Source: CAYYHA01 sp964471535
Lineage (GTDB): Bacteria; Myxococcota; Myxococcia; SLRQ01
NCBI GenBank assembly: GCA_964471535.1
Contig: CAYYHA010000268.1
Coordinates: forward strand, 1 to 5,075
Length of the DNA: 5,075 nucleotides
Direction: 5' to 3'
A model generated the notes under the pieces. It searched no databases. It was not told the origin of the DNA and saw only the letters and a list, made by a program, of their open reading frames with translations. The position numbers and the translations under genes were made by a program. The first letter of the stretch is position 1, and each line of letters begins with the position of its first letter. This document shows positions 1 to 5,075 of the stretch, one piece after another.

Positions 1-1054
1 GATCGAAGATCTCGGTGGCATCCGCCTCCACCGGCTGTTCCTCGATCTCGGGCAGCTGCGCCAGCTGCGCCGCGGTCTGCGGCGTGCCCAGCCCCATCGC
101 CTGCTGGTTCTTGAGCTTCTCGCGCTCCACGTCTTCGGTGAAGGCCGACTTCATGAAGTTGGCGAGGTCCTTGCGCGAGAAGATGGCGTCGTTGGTGATC
201 AGGAAGCGCTGCAGGTCCTCCTGCAGCTCGCTGCACCACTGGTAGCGGTCGTCGACGTCCTTGGCGAGCGCCTTCATGACGATCTGCTCGAGCCGTTCCG
301 GGATGCGCCGGTTGTAGGTGCTCGGTGGAACGACATCGACGTTGCGCACCTTTTCGAGGGTCGAGAAGTCACTCTCCCCGACGAAGAGGCGCTCTCCGGT
401 CAGCAGCTCGTAGAGGACCACCCCACAGGCGAAGACGTCGCTTCGGCGATCGAGGGGAAGGCCACGCACCTGCTCCGGCGACATGTAGCCGAACTTCCCC
501 TTGAGTATCCCCGCCTGCGTCCGGCTCGCCTTGTTGGCCGCCTTCGCAATCCCGAAGTCGATGAGCTTCACCTCCCCTTCGAAGCTCACCAGGATGTTCT
601 GCGGGGAGATGTCGCGGTGGACGATGTTCAGATCGCGACCCGCTGCGTCCTTCTTACGGTGCGCGTAGTCGAGCCCCTCGCAGACCTTGCTCATGATGTA
701 GCAGGACATGGGGATGGGGAGCACCTCGCCGCGCTTGCGCATGCGATCGAAGATCGCTCGGAGATCCTTCCCCGAGATGTACTCCATGGCGATGAAGTAC
801 GAGTCGCCGATCTTCCCCAGGTCGTAGATCTGCGCGATGTTCGAGTGCGTCAGCTGTACGCTGATCTTCGCCTCGTCGATGAACATCGTGATGAACTCGT
901 CGTCCTCCGCGATGTTCGGGAGGATCTTCTTCACCGCGACGAGTTTCTCGAAGCCCTCGACTCCGACGGTCTTGGCCTTGTGCACCTCGGCCATGCCGCC
1001 GACATTGACGCGCTCGAGGAGGAGGTATTTGCCGAACGGCGTGGGCTGTTTCAC
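1..1054 (-). CDS. Serine/threonine protein kinase, 3' end cut by window edge
   Basis: Cytoplasmic Hanks-type Ser/Thr kinase that transfers phosphate from ATP to proteins; its substrates are unknown. The 351 visible residues hold a complete catalytic domain. They include a variant glycine loop VNVGGMAEV (about 16-24), the ATP-anchoring lysine in VAVKK (K42), the helix-C glutamate in DEAK (E61), and the catalytic loop HRDISPQN (146-153, catalytic D148). DFG lies at 166-168, SPE in place of APE at 192-194, and the structural aspartate at D206. A helical post-kinase segment (about 270-318) typical of myxobacterial kinases follows. The frame is still open at base 1, so any sensor domain or membrane anchor is outside the window. 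The chosen start is GTG at 1054, giving MKQPTPFGKYLLLE, the usual N-terminus of this group. An in-frame GTG at 1087 is the only upstream alternative before a stop at 1097-1099. Neither start has a convincing ribosome binding site. The gene lies downstream of the ABC operon, beyond a hairpin. Family assignment is very secure; the physiological role is unknown. Confidence 0.96.
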   Translation of the reverse strand, partial: MKQPTPFGKYLLLERVNVGGMAEVHKAKTVGVEGFEKLVAVKKILPNIAEDDEFITMFIDEAKISVQLTHSNIAQIYDLGKIGDSYFIAMEYISGKDLRAIFDRMRKRGEVLPIPMSCYIMSKVCEGLDYAHRKKDAAGRDLNIVHRDISPQNILVSFEGEVKLIDFGIAKAANKASRTQAGILKGKFGYMSPEQVRGLPLDRRSDVFACGVVLYELLTGERLFVGESDFSTLEKVRNVDVVPPSTYNRRIPERLEQIVMKALAKDVDDRYQWCSELQEDLQRFLITNDAIFSRKDLANFMKSAFTEDVEREKLKNQQAMGLGTPQTAAQLAQLPEIEEQPVEADATEIFD

Positions 1055-1116
1055 TGGATCGTGGCGGGGCCCGTCTCGCGCCTCCACCGGACGGGGCTAG
1101 AGCACGCAGAACAGTT

Positions 1117-1158
1117 CGCTTCCGGGGACGTGTCGACGGTAACGTCAACCCGGAAGCG
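1117..1158 (-). terminator. Strong hairpin after the ABC operon (possible terminator)
   Basis: A perfect 10-bp inverted repeat (cgcttccggg at 1117-1126, cccggaagcg at 1149-1158) lies three bases after the stop codon of the last operon gene. Inside it a second 5-bp stem can pair (gacgt 1127-1131 with acgtc 1142-1146), leaving a two-base bulge and a ten-base loop. The minus-strand transcript would form a long GC-rich stem. It is followed by aactgttctg rather than a clear U-tract, so it is not a textbook intrinsic terminator. It could instead be an mRNA 3'-end stabiliser, or an operator between the operon and the kinase gene. The structure is seen directly; the function is inferred. Confidence 0.5.
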
Positions 1159-1161
1159 CCG

Positions 1162-1965
1162 TCAATCGCCGCTCGCCCCGGTTCGCCGTGGGCTTGGCGG
1201 CGCGCCCGTAGGCTCGGCCGCCGGCACGCCGCGGGGCGTTCGCTCCCCAGACGACGCCTTCGCGCCCGACCGGTGTGCGCTCGCCCCCGGTGCCTCCACG
1301 CGAAGGACCAGTGGCTCGCCGGCCAGATCCCGTCCGATGTCTGCCTCCCCGGCCGCCCGGCCACCCGTTCCCACGAAGCTGATCCAGGCCCGCTGTCGAT
1401 CGCCCGCCACACAGTAGAAAAGGGTGCCCGGCGGTGCGCCCTCCGGATCGAGCACCGGGCCGGTACATCCCCTCCGCACGACGAGCCTCCACCTCGACAC
1501 CTGCGCGCTTCGATGCCGGTACGGTGGCGGCGGCAAGCCATCGAGGAGGCCCCGCAACGCCTTCTCGTCCACCGGCAGGCCCTCCGCATCGGCGCGGGCA
1601 TGGACCCGCGTGGCGACCGTCTCCAGGGCGGCGGCGGCGGTGAGATCCGCGGTGACCGGGGGCGGCAGGTAGACGGGAGGGAGCACGAAGACCTGAATGC
1701 TCAAGACGAGCGCGGCGAAGACATAGAAGAGGCGAACGGTCCAGGCGACCAGGCACCGCAGCGCCCCGGCCAGCGCGAGGAGGAAGAGGGGAACGCCCAC
1801 GATGCCCACCAAGAGCCAGAACCACCCCGGGGGAACCGAGAGCACCCCGGAGACCCCGGTGCGCGCCGAGTGCCAGAGGGTCAGGCGCGAGTAGGTGAGC
1901 CAGCCGACGATGCCGCCCAGGGCGAGCGTGGGGAGGAGTTCCCAGCGCTGCGCACGGCGCGTCAC
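1162..1965 (-). CDS. Unrecognised membrane protein with periplasmic C-terminal domain
   Basis: I do not recognise a family for this 267-residue protein. After a short basic N-terminus (MTRRAQRWE) there are about three hydrophobic segments (about 10-26, 48-69 and 79-97). Arginines at 70 and 78 lie between the last two. By the positive-inside rule the N-terminus is cytoplasmic and everything after about residue 98 is outside. A proline-rich linker (VYLPPPV) leads to a soluble domain of about 105-224. This contains two cysteines, C167 and C185, that could form a disulfide in the periplasm. Residues about 225-267 are rich in Ala, Pro, Gly, Ser and Arg and are probably disordered. The GTG start at 1965 overlaps the permease stop in GTGA, and a GAGGG lies seven bases upstream. 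The open frame continues further upstream, but that stretch overlaps the permease and reads as shadow. As last gene of the ABC operon it is plausibly an accessory subunit of the transporter; that is inference from context. Confidence 0.85.
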   Translation of the reverse strand: MTRRAQRWELLPTLALGGIVGWLTYSRLTLWHSARTGVSGVLSVPPGWFWLLVGIVGVPLFLLALAGALRCLVAWTVRLFYVFAALVLSIQVFVLPPVYLPPPVTADLTAAAALETVATRVHARADAEGLPVDEKALRGLLDGLPPPPYRHRSAQVSRWRLVVRRGCTGPVLDPEGAPPGTLFYCVAGDRQRAWISFVGTGGRAAGEADIGRDLAGEPLVLRVEAPGASAHRSGAKASSGERTPRGVPAAEPTGAPPSPRRTGASGD

Positions 1966-3242
1966 GGGGCCGCCCTCAAGACCCGCACCGGGTCCACCCG
2001 CGCGGCCGCCAGAGCCGGCCCCACTGCGCCGAGCACGGCGCTGCCCACACCGCCGGCGAGGGCCGCAGCGAAGAGCCATGGCGGCCAAAGGAAGAAGCTC
2101 TCGGGCTGAAAGGGGAAGGGGGGGAGGACGGCCCGAGCCAGGAAATTGGCCCCCAGCGCCCCCCCGAGCGCCAGGGCCACCCCCACTCCGGTGCCCGTCA
2201 GGCCGGCGAGCGCCGCACCGGAGAGGACCACCGCAGCCACGTCTCCGCGGCGGGCTCCCACCGCCCGATAGAGCCCGAGTTCGTGGCGCCGCGCGGCAAC
2301 CTGCGCATAGGCGCCGCGGGAGATGTTGACGGCGGCGAGGAGGAGGATCACCCCGGAAAGAGCCGTCAGCGCCGCGGTGACCAGCCGAACGGCACCGCCG
2401 ATCCGCAGTGCGAGCTTCCGCTCCGTCTCGTCCACCTCGAAGCCCATGCGCCGCACCGCGGCGGCCACCGCGGGCACTGCCGCCGCATCCGCTGCCTCGA
2501 GGATCACCGCCGAGTAGGCGCCAGGCTCGGCCCCAAACAGAGCATTCCACCGCTCCACGGCTTCGATGGGGACGAGCACGCCCGCCAGCGGTGCCCGCTC
2601 GCTCACCCCGACGATCTCGAGGAGGACGGTGCGCTGCGTGCCTGCCGCCCTTCCCACGAAGGACGCACCGAGCGTCACGGGGAAGCGAAAGCCTCGGATC
2701 ATCTCCTCACCCAGGGTGGGCAGCCCCCGCGACGGCGCGAAGCCGTGGTTGTACAGCTCGAGGAGCCGCCGCGAGACCACCGCGGGGTACACCGGGGCGC
2801 CCGGACCGGGATCGCTGAAGCGGGCGCCTACGTCCCGTGCGAGAAAGCTCGCGGGCACGCCCTCGATCAGGAGTTCCACGCCCATGCGGAGCCGCCGGCC
2901 AAAGAAGTCCCCGTCGTAGCGGGAGACGGCTGGTACGGACAGGCGCAGCTTTGGGTAGGCGTGGCGGACGCCCGGTAGCTCGGCGAGGCGCCGAAGCGCC
3001 GGCGCGTCGAGGCGTCCGCCCCCCAGGAACTCACCTAGCGCGATCCGGGGTGGCACGACCTCGAGCAGTGCGGCATCCACGGGGAAAATGCGACGCACCA
3101 CCGCCCCGACGCCTTCGCCCAGGCCGACCAGGAAGACGAAGGCAGCAATCCCGAGAGCCACCCCCGCAGTCGAGACGGCGAACCCCCTCCGATCGCGACG
3201 GATCTCGAGCGCGACGAGTGCGGCGAGCCGGACCGCCTTCAT
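1962..3242 (-). CDS. FtsX/MacB-type ABC transporter permease
   Basis: Inner-membrane permease of a type VII (MacB/LolCDE-like) ABC transporter, which passes ATP-driven movements to a periplasmic domain to extract or expel substrates rather than importing them. The 426 residues show the standard plan. A first membrane helix (about 22-42) follows a basic stretch EIRRDRRG. A large periplasmic domain covers about 43-283, and three C-terminal helices lie near 284-306, 333-366 and 388-415. The conserved cytoplasmic coupling motif ARRHELGLYRAVGARRGDV (317-335) contacts the ATPase, and the C-terminus ALAAARVDPVRVLRAAP is typical of FtsX-domain proteins. The ATG at 3242 was chosen because it overlaps the ATPase stop in ATGA and has GGAGG seven bases upstream. 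The frame is open for another 103 codons, but these only mirror the ATPase gene. One permease gene suggests a homodimer, unlike LolC/LolE. The substrate is not deducible; lipoprotein, lipid or peptide export are all possible. Confidence 0.93.
   Translation of the reverse strand: MKAVRLAALVALEIRRDRRGFAVSTAGVALGIAAFVFLVGLGEGVGAVVRRIFPVDAALLEVVPPRIALGEFLGGGRLDAPALRRLAELPGVRHAYPKLRLSVPAVSRYDGDFFGRRLRMGVELLIEGVPASFLARDVGARFSDPGPGAPVYPAVVSRRLLELYNHGFAPSRGLPTLGEEMIRGFRFPVTLGASFVGRAAGTQRTVLLEIVGVSERAPLAGVLVPIEAVERWNALFGAEPGAYSAVILEAADAAAVPAVAAAVRRMGFEVDETERKLALRIGGAVRLVTAALTALSGVILLLAAVNISRGAYAQVAARRHELGLYRAVGARRGDVAAVVLSGAALAGLTGTGVGVALALGGALGANFLARAVLPPFPFQPESFFLWPPWLFAAALAGGVGSAVLGAVGPALAAARVDPVRVLRAAP
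1973..1977 (-). promoter_or_regulatory. Ribosome binding site for the 267-residue membrane protein
   Basis: The minus strand reads GAGGG seven bases before the GTG at 1965, inside the last codons of the permease gene. Good spacing supports GTG 1965 over the much longer upstream reading frame. Confidence 0.5.
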
Positions 3243-3919
3243 GCAAAGGCCTCCGTGACCTCCCGCAGCGCCCCCCCCTCGAGGCGCACGGTACGGTGGG
3301 CGTGGCGGCACAGCCGGGTCTCGTGGGTCACCATGAGGATGGACAGCCCTCCCTCGGCGAGTTCGGCAAAGAGCGCAGCGATCTCGTCTCCCGTGCGCTG
3401 GTCGAGATTCCCGGTCGGCTCGTCGGCGAGCAGCACCTTGGGGGCATTGACCAAGGCACGGGCGATGGCGACCCGCTGCCGCTCTCCTCCGGAGAGCCGA
3501 TCGGGCGTGCGCCGCATCTTGTCTCCGAGCCCCACTCGTTCGAGGAGCCACCTGGCACGTGTGTCCCGATCCGACGGCTCTCGACCTCGGACGAACCAGG
3601 TCGGAACGAGAACGTTCTCCAGAGCGGTGATGGGGAGGAGATGGAAGGCCTGGAAGACGAAGGCGACCGTCGTACTGCGAAGCTGCGAGTAGCCTGCATC
3701 GTCGAGGGTGGAGAGGTCGCGCCCATCGACAGAGACCGTGCCCCGATACTCGGTATCGAGGCCGCCGACCAGGTTGAGCAGCGTGCTCTTACCGCTCCCG
3801 CTCGGGCCCAGGATGCACACGAACTCGCCCGGACCGACCTCGAGGTCGACCCCCGAGAGCACCTCCACCACCGCCTCACCGTCCTGGTAGTGCTTGTAGA
3901 CTTGGCTTAGCCGGATCAT
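3239..3919 (-). CDS. LolD/MacB-type ABC transporter ATP-binding protein
   Basis: Cytoplasmic ATPase that dimerises and hydrolyses ATP to drive the permease encoded next to it. All nucleotide-binding motifs are intact in 226 residues, the usual LolD length. Walker A GPSGSGKST is at 38-46, the Q-loop glutamine at 90 (FVFQAFHLLP) and the ABC signature LSGGERQR at 142-149. Walker B VLLADEP is at 162-168 with catalytic E167, the D-loop NLD is at 171-173 and the switch histidine is H199 (VTHE). The FQxFHLLP-x-x-x-x-ENV pattern is characteristic of the MacB/LolD/FtsE group. The ATG at 3919 overlaps the upstream gene's stop in ATGA, and the N-terminus MIRLSQVYKHY fits the family start. I see no strong ribosome binding site, so translation is probably coupled to the upstream gene. 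LolD itself is not claimed, because the single permease and its uncharacterised neighbours differ from the lolCDE arrangement. Confidence 0.96.
   Translation of the reverse strand: MIRLSQVYKHYQDGEAVVEVLSGVDLEVGPGEFVCILGPSGSGKSTLLNLVGGLDTEYRGTVSVDGRDLSTLDDAGYSQLRSTTVAFVFQAFHLLPITALENVLVPTWFVRGREPSDRDTRARWLLERVGLGDKMRRTPDRLSGGERQRVAIARALVNAPKVLLADEPTGNLDQRTGDEIAALFAELAEGGLSILMVTHETRLCRHAHRTVRLEGGALREVTEAFA
3250..3254 (-). promoter_or_regulatory. Ribosome binding site for the FtsX-type permease
   Basis: The minus strand carries GGAGG seven bases before the ATG at 3242, within the end of the ATPase coding sequence. It fixes the permease start at the ATGA overlap, against the long open extension upstream. 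Confidence 0.65.
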
Positions 3920-5075
3920 GGCGTGCTCGGCGCCGCGGCTGTGAACGCCAGGTCGACCCGAAGCCCGACCCCACCCGTCTCTGCTTCCGCCACCCCGGTG
4001 ACCACCCGAACCTTCTCGAGCGGAGCCACCAGTCGGTCGACGGCAGACTTGATCATGATCCCCCCCGGTCCACCGCCGAAGGCCGAGGCATCGAGCCCGG
4101 CGAGGATCCGACGTGCATTGGGGACGTGGAGGACCACCGCGAGGGAGCCCTCCTCCGCAAGGCGGCGGCGGGTCCTATCGTCGAGCGAAGCGGCGAACGC
4201 CGTCTCCGGATGAAGGACGCGCCGGCGGGCATCGGCAAAGGCGCCGGCGCCACCGGTCACCACCAGGGTGTCCCCGACCACGCCGAAGGTCATCCCTTCA
4301 CCCAGCCGGTAGTGCACCGTCCACACCGGCGTACCCTCGATCTCACCCGCCTCGATGCGCGCCCGCAGCACCGGGGCGAGCGCCGCGGCGACCGCCGGCA
4401 GATGGGCCCGCAGCGCCTCCGCGTCGCGGAGCCGGCACAGCACCGTCAGCCGCACATACTCGAAGGGGTTGGTGCGCCTCGGATCGAGGCTCGGCATGCG
4501 GGCGAGATTGGGGCTCTTTGCCAGCTCGAGGTAGAAGACGTAGTCGGTCCCGAGGAGGCGCAGCAGCGCGCCCCCATCGAGGCCCCGGGCCACCAGCTGC
4601 GCGTCCAGGGCTTCGAGGGGCCCCGGTCGGCCGGCCTCCTTCCACAACGCCCAGGCACGGGCGAGGTCGGCCGTGAGGCGCCCGGCAAGGAGTGCGTCGG
4701 GGGCGATCCACCCCATCGCCTCGCCAGCGTCGGGCTCGAGCCTGAAGGGCTGCAGCGCCGTCGTTGCCGTGGCATCGAGACCCAGGTAGGCGTCCAGCGT
4801 CACGCCCGAGGCCCCCACCGAGAGCCCCAGGGCACTGGCCGGGAAGCGCTCGGCCCATTCGGGATCCACCTGGCCTGCGCCCTTCTGGGTGGCAAACGCC
4901 ACGAGCTGCACCCCGTTCCCGAAGCGCGCCCGTGCCCGCTGAAAGGGCGGTAGCTCCTCGACGTCTCGCTTCGTCGCCACCGAGAGCGCAACGCGCCCGG
5001 CGGCACCTGGCCCCGCGGAGAGAGCCACGAGATCCCCCCGAAAGGCCCAGGCAGCCACCTCCTGCCCCTCTGGGG
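3916..5075 (-). CDS. Unknown-function protein, DUF3352-like, 5' end cut by window edge
   Basis: The C-terminal 385 residues of a protein whose start lies right of the window. The frame is open through base 5075, reading PEGQE before the GTG at 5058, which I take as an internal valine codon. I cannot assign a function. It is a soluble-looking Ala/Leu/Arg-rich protein with no membrane helix and a single cysteine. The sequence seems to contain two related halves. Counting from the codon at 5058, GDLVALSAG (8-16) matches GDTLVVTGG (262-270). An Arg-rich helix followed by VQLVAFA (about 39-56) matches one followed by LAVVLHV (about 294-312). Terminal strands GVTLDAYLGLD (85-95) match GVGLRVDLAFT (363-373). 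This alternation of 'GDxLVV' strands, a helix and a second strand recalls DUF3352-type proteins, a weak resemblance made by eye. Its stop overlaps the ATPase start in ATGA, so it is the upstream partner in the operon. A periplasmic or lipoprotein location is possible, but the N-terminus that would show this is missing. Confidence 0.8.
   Translation of the reverse strand, partial: PEGQEVAAWAFRGDLVALSAGPGAAGRVALSVATKRDVEELPPFQRARARFGNGVQLVAFATQKGAGQVDPEWAERFPASALGLSVGASGVTLDAYLGLDATATTALQPFRLEPDAGEAMGWIAPDALLAGRLTADLARAWALWKEAGRPGPLEALDAQLVARGLDGGALLRLLGTDYVFYLELAKSPNLARMPSLDPRRTNPFEYVRLTVLCRLRDAEALRAHLPAVAAALAPVLRARIEAGEIEGTPVWTVHYRLGEGMTFGVVGDTLVVTGGAGAFADARRRVLHPETAFAASLDDRTRRRLAEEGSLAVVLHVPNARRILAGLDASAFGGGPGGIMIKSAVDRLVAPLEKVRVVTGVAEAETGGVGLRVDLAFTAAAPSTP

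Noticed and set aside
53..70. Direct repeat cagctgcgc x2
   Set aside because: It merely encodes AQLAQL in the kinase tail; two short copies in coding sequence are unremarkable.
1109..1117. GAACAGTTC palindrome as an SOS/LexA box
   Set aside because: The half-sites are separated by one base, unlike the GAAC-N4-GTTC arrangement of known boxes, and no neighbouring gene is DNA-repair related.
1143..1148. TTGACG on the minus strand as a -35 box for the kinase gene
   Set aside because: No TATAAT-like hexamer lies 16-18 bases downstream, and the motif sits within the hairpin.
617..1417. 266-codon plus-strand open frame
   Set aside because: It lies antisense to the kinase and the 267-residue membrane protein. 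Its translation is Arg/Ala/Asp-rich without domain signal, and long antisense frames are expected in GC-rich DNA.
654..1601. 315-codon minus-strand open frame crossing the intergenic hairpin
   Set aside because: It covers parts of two well-supported genes in another frame and is strongly Arg-rich, typical of a shifted shadow.
1273..2109. 278-codon plus-strand open frame
   Set aside because: It is the mirror of the membrane protein and permease genes, low-complexity Arg/Gly/Glu/Pro-rich, with no recognisable motif.
2837..3910. 357-codon plus-strand open frame
   Set aside because: It is antisense to the ABC ATPase and permease, both of which have unambiguous family motifs; the translation is Arg/Pro-rich noise.
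4126..4953. 275-codon plus-strand open frame
   Set aside because: It is antisense to the DUF3352-like gene. The minus-strand frame is favoured by the ATGA overlap with the ATPase and by protein-like composition.

Overview
The window is GC-rich DNA with every supported gene on the minus strand, so it is read from the right edge to the left. The Ser/Thr kinase is of the type abundant in Myxococcota and related former Deltaproteobacteria (variant glycine loop, intact HRD and DFG, typical post-kinase tail). Together with the GC bias this suggests a myxobacterium-like or other delta-lineage genome. That placement is inference; no taxonomic marker gene is present.

Layout, in transcription order: (1) 5075-3916, the C-terminal 385 residues of a protein of unknown function whose start lies beyond the window. 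It appears to contain two copies of one fold and weakly resembles DUF3352-type proteins. (2) 3919-3239, a complete LolD/MacB-type ABC ATPase. (3) 3242-1962, an FtsX/MacB-type permease with one N-terminal membrane helix, a large periplasmic domain and three C-terminal helices. (4) 1965-1162, an unrecognised 267-residue membrane protein with about three N-terminal helices and a probable periplasmic domain carrying two cysteines. (5) After a 107-base gap with a strong hairpin, 1054 to the left edge, a Ser/Thr protein kinase cut off after its catalytic domain.

Genes 1-4 are joined by three successive four-base stop/start overlaps (ATGA, ATGA, GTGA), so they almost certainly form one translationally coupled operon. 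The ATPase and permease make a type VII (MacB/LolCDE-like) mechanotransmission transporter. The proteins on either side are probably its dedicated partners at the membrane or in the periplasm, but their roles cannot be read from sequence. The kinase is separated from the operon by the hairpin and is probably an independent unit, although read-through is possible.

I see no tRNA, rRNA, insertion sequence, CRISPR array or phage feature. The candidate 'undescribed system' here is the four-gene ABC operon with two uncharacterised partners.
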